From Rhodospirillaceae bacterium (lineage in GTDB: Bacteria; Pseudomonadota; Alphaproteobacteria; DSM-16000; Inquilinaceae), in NCBI GenBank assembly GCA_020638595.1, contig JACKIG010000015.1, positions 1-64,000 of the forward strand: a stretch of 64,000 bases of DNA, written 5' to 3'. Both the position numbers and the translations under genes were made by a program. Numbering within the stretch: the stretch's first letter is position 1; each line of letters begins with the position of its first letter. The notes beneath the pieces were generated by a model. It saw nothing but the letters and a program-made list of their open reading frames with translations. It ran no database searches and had not been told where the DNA came from. Positions 33,051-40,929 of this stretch are shown in pieces.

Positions 33051-33965
33051 ATGGACCGGCTGAGCCAGATCGCCATGTTCAACGCCGTCGTCGAACGGCA
33101 GAGCTTCACCGGGGCGGCCCGCGTGCTGGGTGTCACGGCGTCGGCCGTCAGCAAGCAGGTCTCGCAGCTGGAGAACGACCTGGGCGCCCGGCTGATCAAC
33201 CGCACCACGCGCAGCCTGTCGCTGACGGAGGTCGGTGCCGCCTACTACGAACAGACGAAAGACATCCTGGACGCCCTGATCCGTGCCGAGGCCGTGGTGA
33301 CGGAGCTGACGGGCAAGCCCCGCGGCCTGTTGCGCGTCCACATCCCCGTCGGCTTCGGCCAGGTGCATCTGTCGCGCGTGCTGACGGGCTTCATGACCCG
33401 CTATCCGGAAGTGACGCTGGAGGTCACGGTGCTGGAAGGCCATGTCGACCTGGTGGAAGCCGGCATCGATGTCGCCGTGCGCATCGGCGGCCGGCAGGAT
33501 TCAAGCCTGATCCGCCGCCGGCTGGCCCCGAACCGGCGGGTGCTGTGCGCCAGCCCGGACTATCTGGCGCGGCACGGCACGCCCGCCACCCCGGCGGAGC
33601 TGGCGCGCCACAACTGCCTGACCCACAGCCCGGAAGGGCCGCACGGCGAATGGGTGTTCACCGATGGCGGGCAGGAGCACGCGGTCCGCCTGCGCGGCAG
33701 CGTGCGCACCAACAGCTATGCTGTGCTGCGCGACGCAGCACTGGCCGGCGTCGGCATCGTCCGCCTGGCCGGCTACCTGGTCGGCGAAGACCTGCGCGCC
33801 GGCCGCCTGGTCACGCTTCTGGACGACTACGTCGCCCAGGACGCTGACATCGCCGTCGTCTATCCGACCCGCCGCCACCTGTCCGTCAAGGTCCGCGCCT
33901 TCGTCGACTACCTGGTCGAAACCATCGGCCGCCCGGAGTTCTGGGAACACGCCGGGTTGACGTGA
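33051..33965 (+). CDS. LysR family transcriptional regulator
   Basis: A 304-residue LysR regulator. The helix-turn-helix is at about 17-36 (FTGAARVLGVTASAVSKQVS), and the effector domain includes VDVAVRIGGRQDSSLIRRRL-type sequence. It is similar in layout to the regulator at 25.3 kb. ATG 33051 begins the conserved MDRLSQIAMFNAVVE; the open frame from 33009 is an alternative. The toxin-antitoxin pair starts 94 bases downstream and is probably separate. Confidence 0.93.
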   Translation: MDRLSQIAMFNAVVERQSFTGAARVLGVTASAVSKQVSQLENDLGARLINRTTRSLSLTEVGAAYYEQTKDILDALIRAEAVVTELTGKPRGLLRVHIPVGFGQVHLSRVLTGFMTRYPEVTLEVTVLEGHVDLVEAGIDVAVRIGGRQDSSLIRRRLAPNRRVLCASPDYLARHGTPATPAELARHNCLTHSPEGPHGEWVFTDGGQEHAVRLRGSVRTNSYAVLRDAALAGVGIVRLAGYLVGEDLRAGRLVTLLDDYVAQDADIAVVYPTRRHLSVKVRAFVDYLVETIGRPEFWEHAGLT

Positions 33966-34059
33966 GGGGCGCGGACCGGGCGGGCACGCCCCTCCAACGG
34001 CTGGACATCCCCCCTTCACCGCGTCAGAATTGACCAGATCATTTAACCGGTTTGAAGAG

Positions 34060-34308
34060 ATGAAAGAGGTTCCGGCGACCGAGGCGAAAGCCCACCTCGC
34101 CCGCCTGCTTGGCGATGTCGAGCGCGGCGAGGCCATCACCATCACCCGCCATGGCAAGGCGATCGCGCGGCTTGTCCCGGTTGAGACCGATGCGGCCGCA
34201 CAGCGGCGCGAGGCTGTCGAGGCCCTGCGACGCTGGCGCCGAACGCTGCCCCCGTCCGATCTGACGATCGTCGACATTCTTTCCGCGCGCGACGAGGGGC
34301 GCAAATAG
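34060..34308 (+). CDS. Phd/YefM-type antitoxin
   Basis: An 82-residue antitoxin of the Phd/YefM family, which binds DNA through its N-terminal domain and blocks the toxin with its C-terminal tail. The core MKEVPATEAKAHLARLLGDV is followed by RGEAITITRHGKAIARLVPV, the family signature. ATG 34060 is chosen (GAAGAG upstream); an in-frame TTG at 34030 would add ten residues. AACCGGTT (34045-34052), a small palindrome just ahead, may be its operator. The toxin GTG overlaps its stop by one base, giving the usual antitoxin-first order. Confidence 0.9.
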   Translation: MKEVPATEAKAHLARLLGDVERGEAITITRHGKAIARLVPVETDAAAQRREAVEALRRWRRTLPPSDLTIVDILSARDEGRK

Positions 34309-34709
34309 TGGCGGTGGTCGTCGACAGCTCCGTCGCCGCCAGCTGGTGCCTGCCCGATGAAGGAACGGGCATCGCCGAGGCGACGCTGCGTTTGGTCGAA
34401 GCCGGCGGCATGATCGTCCCGCCGCTGTTCTGGTATGAGCTGCGCAACGTACTCGTCGTCAGCGAGCGGCGCGGGCGGATCGACATCGCCACCGCGAGTG
34501 CGGGGCTGAAGCGGATCGCCGCCCTGCCCACACGCATCGATGGGCAGCACGACGAAACGCTGCTGCTGGGTCTTGCGCGAGCCCACGGGCTGACGGTCTA
34601 CGACTGCGCGTATCTGGAGCTGGCCAAGCGCACCGAAGTGCCGCTTGCCACCTTTGACAAGGCGCTTCGGCGTGCAACCGCAGCCGAAGCGGTGCCGGTC
34701 GTCGGTTGA
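34308..34709 (+). CDS. PIN-domain (VapC-type) toxin
   Basis: A 133-residue PIN-domain ribonuclease toxin. The four acidic positions are visible: Asp6 in VVVDSSVAASW, Glu44 in FWYELRNVL, Asp99 in YDCAYLELA and the later Asp in TFDKALRRA. VapC-type toxins cleave specific tRNAs or rRNA in characterised cases; the target here is unknown. It starts at GTG 34308 within the antitoxin stop. It is convergent with tetR, and a hairpin lies between them. Confidence 0.9.
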   Translation: MAVVVDSSVAASWCLPDEGTGIAEATLRLVEAGGMIVPPLFWYELRNVLVVSERRGRIDIATASAGLKRIAALPTRIDGQHDETLLLGLARAHGLTVYDCAYLELAKRTEVPLATFDKALRRATAAEAVPVVG

Positions 34710-34723
34710 CGGCCATGATCGCC

Positions 34724-34755
34724 GCAGCCCGCCGCACCGACGTCAGGCGGGCTGC
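34724..34755. terminator. Hairpin between convergent vapC-type and tetR genes
   Basis: GCAGCCCGCC (34724-34733) and GGCGGGCTGC (34746-34755) form a perfect 10-bp stem with a 12-base loop that spans the tetR stop codon. It has no T-run on either strand. It may act as a bidirectional terminator. Confidence 0.4.
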
Positions 34756-35327
34756 GTCGCGGGCGCCAGGCAGGTCTTCAGTGCGGCGACGACGTCGCGC
34801 ACCTGGCCGATGTCGCCGTTGGTGCGCTTGACCAGCAGCCCGCCTTGCAGGGCGCTGAAGATCAGCCGGGCCATCGGGGCGGGCGGCCCGTCGAAGGCGA
34901 CGTCGCCGCGCTGCCGGCCGCGCTCCAGCAGGCGTTCCAGCCAGTCCTGGTGTTCGGCGAAGAAGCCGGCGACCTCGCCCTGCATCTCCGCTGGCAGTGC
35001 CATGTATTCGCCGGCCAGGGCACCGCACAGACAGACCTTGTCCGGCGTGTCAGCGAAGTCGAGATAGGGGGTACTGTAGAGGTCCAGGATCTCCAGCGTC
35101 GACCGGCCGTCCTCGGCGGCGACCGCCTGCATCACCTCCATCAGCCTCTGGCGATAGCGTCGCACGACGGCCGTGCCCAGGCCGGACTTGGTCGGGAAAT
35201 GATAGTGGATACTGGCCTTCGTGACCTGCAACGCATCGGCGATGTGCTGATAGCTGATGGCGCTGAACCCGCGCGCCTGGATCAGCTCCTGCATGATGTC
35301 GAGGATGCGCTCCGCCGTTGCCGTCAT
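34743..35327 (-). CDS. TetR family transcriptional regulator
   Basis: A 194-residue TetR repressor. The N-terminal helix-turn-helix is at about 8-52 (ILDIMQELIQARGFSAISYQHIADALQVTKASIHYHFPTKSGL). The ligand domain has two cysteines (CLCGALAGEYMALP), a pattern seen in TetR proteins with electrophile- or metal-sensing relatives. It is the last gene of an MAPEG-cupin-TetR series and is a good candidate to bind the palindrome at 36566-36581. Its ligand is unknown. Confidence 0.93.
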   Translation of the reverse strand: MTATAERILDIMQELIQARGFSAISYQHIADALQVTKASIHYHFPTKSGLGTAVVRRYRQRLMEVMQAVAAEDGRSTLEILDLYSTPYLDFADTPDKVCLCGALAGEYMALPAEMQGEVAGFFAEHQDWLERLLERGRQRGDVAFDGPPAPMARLIFSALQGGLLVKRTNGDIGQVRDVVAALKTCLAPATQPA

Positions 35328-35420
35328 CGTGCCGCGACCCGCCGGGTCCGCCCCCCTGCCCGCCCCTTCAGGCAGGCAGCATAGGTCAGATGGCCCGGTA
35401 GCGCCAAATCCGCCTCTCGC

Positions 35421-36116
35421 TCACAACCCCCGCAGATGGCCGCGCTTCACCCAGAGGGTGCAGCCCTCCCCGGTGGCCAGGCCGTGGCGGTGGGCATCGG
35501 GATTGCGGATCCAGGTTCCTTGCCGGTAGTCGCCGTCTTCGTCCCGGAGCGTGCCGGCCAGCACCAGGATCTCCTCCCCGCCAGGACACGGATAGGGGGC
35601 GACCCGGGTACCGGGATCCAGCCGCTCCAGCGTCACCCGTTCGTCGCCGTCGGGATCGGCATGCAGCAGCGCCGCGCGATGGCCGGGCGTGCCCGTGTTC
35701 TCGGCCGGTGCCGCCACGCTGTCGACGACCACCCGCGCCCGGTCGCCGGCGCGCATCTGGCGCAGCTTGACGAAGATGGTACAGCCGTCCCGCGTGAACG
35801 GCGCGTGGCGACTGCCCGGCGGGTTGCGCACATAGCTGCCGGCGGGGAAATCGCCCGTCTCGTCGGAAAAGACGCCGGCGAGCACCAGGAACTCCTCGCC
35901 CAGGGCGTGGACATGTTCGGGAAACCGGCTGGCCGGGGCATAGCGGACCAGCGAGGTGGCGCGCGCCACCTCGCCGCCGATGCGGTCCAGCATCCGCCGC
36001 TCGACACCGGCCTGCGGGGAAGGGACCCAGCCCATGCCCGCGGTGTCCGACACCACGCGGCACCGGAAATCGCCGTTGACCCGCTGCACTGCCGCTTGCG
36101 CCAGGTGCTGGACCAT
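35421..36116 (-). CDS. Bicupin (ChrR-like) protein
   Basis: A 231-residue protein with two ChrR-like cupin domains. The first is at about 45-115 (RFPEHVHALGEEFLVLAGVFSDETGDFPAGSYVRNPPGSRH), with His/Glu metal ligands H-x-H-x(4)-E. The second is at about 150-225 (ALLHADPDGDERVTLERLDPG and PGGEEILVLAGTLRDEDGDYRQGTWIRNPDAHRH), in which the first ligand histidine appears to be lost. The anti-sigma part of true ChrR is absent, so it is probably a small metal-binding or dioxygenase-like enzyme. ATG 36116, eight bases after the MAPEG stop, begins the conserved part. Confidence 0.85.
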   Translation of the reverse strand: MVQHLAQAAVQRVNGDFRCRVVSDTAGMGWVPSPQAGVERRMLDRIGGEVARATSLVRYAPASRFPEHVHALGEEFLVLAGVFSDETGDFPAGSYVRNPPGSRHAPFTRDGCTIFVKLRQMRAGDRARVVVDSVAAPAENTGTPGHRAALLHADPDGDERVTLERLDPGTRVAPYPCPGGEEILVLAGTLRDEDGDYRQGTWIRNPDAHRHGLATGEGCTLWVKRGHLRGL

Positions 36117-36124
36117 CGTCTGCC

Positions 36125-36529
36125 TCACGCCACAGGGCCACCCAGGATCGCCACCACCAGCACGGCCTGGGCTGCGAACCCGACGGCGAATGCCAGGGTG
36201 CGGACCACCGGAATGCCGGCCGCATAGACAACGAAATGCGCCAGCCGCGCAAAGAAGTAGACGAGACACGCCATCTGAGTCAGCGGGCTCGACAGACCCA
36301 GGGTCTGAACCGTCAGCACCAGGGCCGCGAACAGCACCAGGTTCTCAACGGCGTTGCGGTGCGCCCGCATCATGCGATCGGCCCAGGGCGAATGCGGCGC
36401 CTCTCCATCCTTGGGGTTGCCCATGGCCCCCAGCAGGCCCCGTACCGCTATCCGGTTCAGAACATAGGGCAGCCACATCACCCCCGTCATCGCCACCGTC
36501 AGCGTCAACCAGAACAGTTCCTCGGACAT
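36125..36529 (-). CDS. MAPEG family membrane protein
   Basis: A 134-residue, four-helix protein of the MAPEG family (membrane-associated proteins in eicosanoid and glutathione metabolism), several of which are glutathione transferases or peroxidases. The RMMRAHRNAVENLVLFAALVL segment (about 53-73) carries the typical glutathione-site residues, and FFARLAHFVVYAAGIPVVRTL follows. It is the first gene after the promoter-operator at 36562-36590 and is followed by the bicupin and tetR. Predicted role: membrane detoxification of lipophilic electrophiles (inference). Confidence 0.9.
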   Translation of the reverse strand: MSEELFWLTLTVAMTGVMWLPYVLNRIAVRGLLGAMGNPKDGEAPHSPWADRMMRAHRNAVENLVLFAALVLTVQTLGLSSPLTQMACLVYFFARLAHFVVYAAGIPVVRTLAFAVGFAAQAVLVVAILGGPVA

Positions 36530-36561
36530 CGGCCCGGCCTCCGTTTGTTTCGATGGCGGCG

Positions 36562-36590
36562 AACTTACCTACTAGTAGGTAGATTGTCAA
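36562..36590 (-). promoter_or_regulatory. Promoter with a palindromic operator in its spacer
   Basis: On the minus strand a perfect TTGACA (36590-36585) and TAAGTT (36567-36562) are 17 bases apart. The spacer contains the perfect 16-bp palindrome TACCTACTAGTAGGTA (36581-36566). A repressor bound there would block RNA polymerase directly. It lies 33 bases before the MAPEG ATG, and the operon ends with a TetR gene, the likely binder. Confidence 0.78.
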
Positions 36591-36674
36591 TGAAGGCGAA
36601 GGCACTCCCAAATCGGCCGGACTTGGGCGCGGCCGGCATTCGTCGCGTTTCGCCTGCGGGGCTGGCCGGCCCGT

Positions 36675-37487
36675 CTACAGCACCTTCGCGCGCAGCCAGG
36701 TGCTGGCACGTTCCACCACCAGCACCAGGATGAAGATCGCCAGGATGATGGTCGCGGCCTGGCGGTACTGGAACAGGTCCATGGCCACCTTCAGCTCGAT
36801 GCCGATACCGCCGGCGCCGACCAGGCCCAGCACGACGGACGACCGCGTCGCCTTTTCCAGGCTGAACAGCGAGGTATTGATGAACGACGGCAGCGCCTGG
36901 GGGATGACGGCGGAACACACCATGCCGATCCGACTGGCGCCCAGCGCCGTCAGCGCCTCGCGCGGGCCCTTGTCGGTCTCTTCCATCGCCTCGGCGAAGA
37001 AGCGCCCACAGAAGCCGACCGTGTCGACCGCCAGCGCCAGCGTGCCCGCCGCAGGGCCAAGGCCCACGGCGATGACGAAGATTAGCGCCCAAATCAGATC
37101 GGGCACCGTGCGGAACAGCGAGATCAGGCCACGCACCGACACGTAGACCAGCGGATGCGGCGACAGCCCCTTGGCCGCCAGGATCGCCAGCGGCAGGCTG
37201 GCGGCAATGCCGATCACGGTCCCCACGACCGCCATCTGGAACGTCTCCAGCAGGCGGGCGCCGATGGACGGCAGGCGGCTGAGGTCCGGCGGGACCATGC
37301 GCCCCACCAGGTCGCCGATCCGCGGTACGCCGTGGACCAGCCGGTCGACCGACAGGTCGACGCTGCCGACCGACGCGATCAGGAAGGCCAGCGCCAGGAC
37401 ATAGAAGACGAAAGTCACCGCCCCCGGGCGTTCGAACCGGCTGGGGCGCACGGCACCTGCCGCCGGCGGGGTTTCGCCGTCACCCAT
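36675..37487 (-). CDS. phnE: Phosphonate ABC transporter permease
   Basis: A 270-residue permease of a phosphonate (PhnE-type) importer. About six helices are present. The inner-membrane permease signature (EAA loop) is EALTALGASRIGMVCSAVIPQALPSFINT (about 170-198). The segments LFRTVPDLIWALIFVIAVGLGP and LGLVGAGGIGIELKVAMDLFQY are typical of PhnE. ATG 37487 is preferred to the open start at 37532 and overlaps the phnC stop by eight bases. The order is phnD-phnC-phnE. Confidence 0.92.
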   Translation of the reverse strand: MGDGETPPAAGAVRPSRFERPGAVTFVFYVLALAFLIASVGSVDLSVDRLVHGVPRIGDLVGRMVPPDLSRLPSIGARLLETFQMAVVGTVIGIAASLPLAILAAKGLSPHPLVYVSVRGLISLFRTVPDLIWALIFVIAVGLGPAAGTLALAVDTVGFCGRFFAEAMEETDKGPREALTALGASRIGMVCSAVIPQALPSFINTSLFSLEKATRSSVVLGLVGAGGIGIELKVAMDLFQYRQAATIILAIFILVLVVERASTWLRAKVL

Positions 37488-38289
37488 CACGCGCACCGAA
37501 CAGCCGGGCGAGCTGGCCCTCGCCGGCCGCACCGGCCGGCAGGTCGAACGCCAGGCTTCCCCCCGCCAAACCGATGATGCGGTCGGCGTAGGCCCGCGCG
37601 TGGTGCAGGTTGTGGGTCGTGAACACCACCGTCAGACCGCTGGTCCGCATCAAGCCGGCGAACAGCGACATCACCTCCTCCCCCGCGCTGGGGTCGAGGC
37701 TGGCCACCGGCTCGTCCGCCAGCACCAGCTGCGGGCGCTGCATCAGCATGCGGGCGATGGCCACGCGCTGCGACTGGCCGCCCGACAGGCGGTCGGCCCG
37801 ACGACCGGCCACATGGGCCAGCCCCACGCGAGAGAGGCAGTCCATCGCCTCGTCCCGCAGGGCCGGCGGCGCCAGAGACTGCAGCCAGGTGCGCGGCCCG
37901 TCGGTGCGGGCCTGGGCGCCATGCACCACATTGGTCAGGGCCGACAGCCGCGCCACCAGGTTGTGGCGCTGGAAGACGAAGCCGATACGCGACCGCAGCC
38001 GCCGGAGCTCGCGCTCCCGCAGCATCCGAACTTCCTGCCCGACCAGGCGGACCGCACCCTCGGTCGGTTCGATCAGGCGGATGATCGACCGCAGCAGGGT
38101 CGACTTGCCGGCCCCGTTGGGGCCGATGATGGCCACGCTCTCTCCGCGCGCGACCCGGAACCCGACGCGGCGGAACACCGCGTGGCCGCCAAAGCCGGCC
38201 GCCAACTCCACCACCTCCAGGTCGGAAGACGCGGCGGCCGGCTCGGCAGGCGCCGCGTCGTCGACCGGGGCGAGCGCCGATGCGCCCAC
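37480..38289 (-). CDS. phnC: Phosphonate ABC transporter ATP-binding protein
   Basis: A 269-residue ABC ATPase of the PhnC family. Walker A is GPNGAGKSTLL (about 56-66), the Q-loop is in VFQRHNLVARLSALTNVVHG (the PhnC-type FQ-x-x-NL segment), the signature is LSGGQSQRVAIARM, Walker B is LVLADEPVASLDP, and the switch His is in FTTHNLHHA. It has an unusual Ala/Pro-rich N-terminal extension of about 22 residues before the ABC fold. It is followed by phnE with overlap; phnD is three bases upstream. Confidence 0.93.
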   Translation of the reverse strand: MGASALAPVDDAAPAEPAAASSDLEVVELAAGFGGHAVFRRVGFRVARGESVAIIGPNGAGKSTLLRSIIRLIEPTEGAVRLVGQEVRMLRERELRRLRSRIGFVFQRHNLVARLSALTNVVHGAQARTDGPRTWLQSLAPPALRDEAMDCLSRVGLAHVAGRRADRLSGGQSQRVAIARMLMQRPQLVLADEPVASLDPSAGEEVMSLFAGLMRTSGLTVVFTTHNLHHARAYADRIIGLAGGSLAFDLPAGAAGEGQLARLFGARDG

Positions 38290-38292
38290 GGA

Positions 38293-39156
38293 TCAGTTGC
38301 CGACGAACTGCGAGAAATCCGCGATGCCGATCGTCCGGTACATGGACCGGACATAGTCGTAGTCGGCGTCGGAGATATTGGCGAGGAAGCTGCCCCCACC
38401 GTATTTCTGGTTGTCCTCGCCTTGCAGGACCGCCTCCAGCAGGCTGTCCTGGTGGTCGATGAAGGCGGTGCGCACTGCCTCGACGATCTCGTCCGGCACG
38501 CCCGGCGACGCGATCAGGATGTCGTTGGGCAGGTCGCGCCCGCGGGCGACGACGGTGAAGGCCACGTCGGGGAAGGCCTCCCGGATGCGTCCCAGATGGG
38601 TGAAGTTCATGCCGACGGCGGCCACGTCGCCGCGGATCAGCGCCTCCACGGCGACATTGCGGCTGATGATCGCGGGCTCGTAGTCCTGCCCGTAGACCAG
38701 CCCGAAATCCGCCAGCACCTGCGCCGGCCCCAGATGCTGCGACGTCGACCCGACCTCGCCGAACGTGACCGTCTGACCGCGCAGGGAGTCCACGTCGCGG
38801 TACGGGCCGTCGGCCAGCGTGACGATCTGGGCGAAATAGTCCGGGCGCTGCCAGCCGATCACCACCTCGGCATCCGTGACCTGGTGGAACACCACGTATT
38901 CGGCCGGTCCGGTCAGCACGAAGTCGACCTGGTCGGCGCGCATCGCCTCCACGGCGGCGGTGCGGCTGTTGACCGGCACGAAGTCGATGTCCAACCCCGT
39001 CAGCCTGGCCAGCGTGTCGCGGAAGCCGCCGAATTCCCGTTGCAGGTCTTCCAGGCCGGCAATATCGGTGACGGCGAACCGCACCGTCTCCGCCGACGCC
39101 GCGGTCGCGGCAAGCAGTACCGCCGCGGCAGCGCCCACCATCGCCTTGATCGCCAT
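38293..39156 (-). CDS. phnD: Phosphonate ABC transporter substrate-binding protein
   Basis: A 287-residue periplasmic binding protein of the PhnD family. It has a Sec signal peptide (1-22, ending AASA before ETVRFAVTD). Family segments are FVPVNSRTAAVEAMRADQVDFVLTGPAEYVV and VTFGEVGSTSQHLGP, the phosphonate-binding Ser/Thr loop. PhnD proteins can bind phosphonates, phosphite, phosphate or methylphosphonate; the ligand is not certain. It is the first gene of phnDCE and is divergent from phnM. Confidence 0.93.
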   Translation of the reverse strand: MAIKAMVGAAAAVLLAATAASAETVRFAVTDIAGLEDLQREFGGFRDTLARLTGLDIDFVPVNSRTAAVEAMRADQVDFVLTGPAEYVVFHQVTDAEVVIGWQRPDYFAQIVTLADGPYRDVDSLRGQTVTFGEVGSTSQHLGPAQVLADFGLVYGQDYEPAIISRNVAVEALIRGDVAAVGMNFTHLGRIREAFPDVAFTVVARGRDLPNDILIASPGVPDEIVEAVRTAFIDHQDSLLEAVLQGEDNQKYGGGSFLANISDADYDYVRSMYRTIGIADFSQFVGN

Positions 39157-39346
39157 GTCCCAGCTTCCTTTCGTCCTGCGGAGGGTCTTCCGGCGCGGTC
39201 GCGCCCCTGCCCCCCCCTCTCTAGCCGGGCGGTGTTGCGCTTTCGTGATGGATCGATGACGTTTCCGGTAAGCCGCCTAACCGCTTGCTTTCCTGTGTGG
39301 AATCGCGGCATCAACACGCCTTCCGCAAGGGACGGGCAAGGGTGCC

Positions 39347-40510
39347 ATGGGCTTGTGCATCGAAGGCGGCCGCGTGCTGACCGCGGACGGCGCGCTGACG
39401 CCGGCGACGGTCGTGGTGGACGACGGCATCATCGCCGCCCTGCCGTCCGGCGGCGCCGGCCGGATGGCCGGCGGGCCGCGCATCGATGCCGGCGGGCGGC
39501 TGGTGCTGCCGGGCATCGTCGACATCCACGGCGATGCTTTCGAACGCCAGATCATGCCGCGCCCGAACGTGCATTTCCCGCTGGACGTGGCCCTGCACGA
39601 CACCGACCGGCAACTGGTCGCCAACGGCATCACCACGGCCTATCACGGCGTGACGCTGTCGTGGGAACCGGGGTTGCGCGGGCGCGATCGCTTCGTTGAG
39701 CTGCGTGACGCCTTCCGCCGGCTGGCGCCCGACCTGGCCGCGGATACGCGCCTGCACCTGCGGTTCGAGACCCACAATCTCGACGCCGCGGATGATGTCG
39801 AGGCGTGCCTGGCCGGGGGCGAGGTCGGCCTGCTCGCCTTCAACGACCACATCGCCGACATCGTCGATGAGCTGTCCGCCGGCGGCCGGGCGGCCGAACA
39901 ATACGCCGATCGGACGGGCCGTTCGGTGGCCGACCTGCTGGCGCTGGCCCGCGCGGCCGTGGGGCGGGCGGCCGAAGTGCCGGACACGCTGCGCCGGCTT
40001 GCCGGCAGCGCGCGACGGCATGGCGTGGCCATGCTCTCCCATGACGACACGACACCCGAGACGCGCCGGTTCTACCATGACCTGGGCTGCGCGATCGCCG
40101 AGTTCCCGGTGACGGAAGCCGCCGCCCATGCGGCGCACGAGCTGGGCAACCCGATCGTGATGGGGGCGCCGAACGTGCTGCGCGGCGGCAGCCACAAGCG
40201 GTTCATAACGGCGACCGACTTCATCCGCGCCGGCCTGTGCACCGTGCTGGCCTCCGACTACTACTACCCCGCGCAGCTGCACGCGGCTTTCAAACTGGCG
40301 GCCGACGGGGTGCTGCCGCTGCCGGCCGCCTGGGCGCTGGTCTCGACGAACGCCGCCGATGCCGCCGGCCTTGCCGACCGCGGGCGACTGGGCCCAGGCC
40401 AGCGCGCCGACATCGTCATCGTCGACGACGCCAACCCCCGCCTGCCGCGCATCATGGCCACGATCATCGCCGGCCGGGTCCGCTACGCCGCCGGCATCCC
40501 CCGGGACTAG
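39347..40510 (+). CDS. phnM: PhnM-type phosphonate-metabolism amidohydrolase
   Basis: A 387-residue amidohydrolase resembling PhnM, which removes pyrophosphate from ribose 1-phosphonate 5-triphosphate intermediates of the C-P lyase pathway. Metal-site features are the LPGIVDIHGDAFERQIMPRPNV segment (HxD type, with the PhnM-specific ERQ.MPRP), HDDTTPETRRF, the VMGAPNVLRGGSHKRF segment, and SDYYYPAQLHAAF, all diagnostic for PhnM. ATG 39347, preceded by AAGGG, fits. It is divergent from phnDCE. No phnGHIJKL genes lie within the window, which is unusual (see findings). Confidence 0.9.
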   Translation: MGLCIEGGRVLTADGALTPATVVVDDGIIAALPSGGAGRMAGGPRIDAGGRLVLPGIVDIHGDAFERQIMPRPNVHFPLDVALHDTDRQLVANGITTAYHGVTLSWEPGLRGRDRFVELRDAFRRLAPDLAADTRLHLRFETHNLDAADDVEACLAGGEVGLLAFNDHIADIVDELSAGGRAAEQYADRTGRSVADLLALARAAVGRAAEVPDTLRRLAGSARRHGVAMLSHDDTTPETRRFYHDLGCAIAEFPVTEAAAHAAHELGNPIVMGAPNVLRGGSHKRFITATDFIRAGLCTVLASDYYYPAQLHAAFKLAADGVLPLPAAWALVSTNAADAAGLADRGRLGPGQRADIVIVDDANPRLPRIMATIIAGRVRYAAGIPRD

Positions 40511-40553
40511 GAAGCGCACCCCGCCGCACAGCCGCCGCACCCGGTTCAGGGGT

Positions 40554-40878
40554 CACTCATTAACCGAGCGGCAGGGGTCTTGGGGTCAGGTCTTTGATCA
40601 TCGCATGAGCTAGCATTGAGGACATGCAGGGGGACGGCAAGGCCCTTTCCGGTCCGGCGACCGATGCCGATACGATAAGGAAAGACTTGACCCCAGCCCC
40701 ACAGGGGCCATCCACACTCATTAGCCGAGCGGCAGGGGTCTTGGGGTCAGGTCTTTGATCATCGCATGAGCTAGCATTGAGGACAAGGGGTGGGGACGGC
40801 AAGGCCCTTTCCGGTCCGGCGACCGATGCCGATACGATAAGGAAAGACTTGACCCCGGACCCACAGGGGCCATCCACA
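40554..40878. repeat. Two tandem copies of a 161-164 bp repeat with inner inverted ends
   Basis: Copy 1 runs from 40554 to 40714 and copy 2 from 40715 to about 40878; they are nearly identical, differing mainly in a short G-rich stretch (ACATGCAGGGGG against ACAAGGGGTGGGG). Each contains a 113-114 bp inner unit with 14-bp inverted ends: GGGGTCAGGTCTTT and AAAGACTTGACCCC (40582/40694 and 40743/40856), one mismatch between the arms. GCCCCACAGGGGCC makes a small hairpin between units. Such GGGGTCAGGTCTT ends resemble non-autonomous sequences associated with IS200-like RAYT transposases (from memory). No gene is credible here; the segment lies between phnM and the antiporter stop. Confidence 0.85.
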
Positions 40879-40929
40879 CATGACCCCCGCACGTGATCCC
40901 GGCGCGCGATCCGGCCGGTGGGCAGCCGC

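Noticed and set aside
39157..39346. Pho box in the phnD-phnM divergent gap
   Set aside because: Only weak fragments resembling GTCAT were found and no pair with 11-base spacing.
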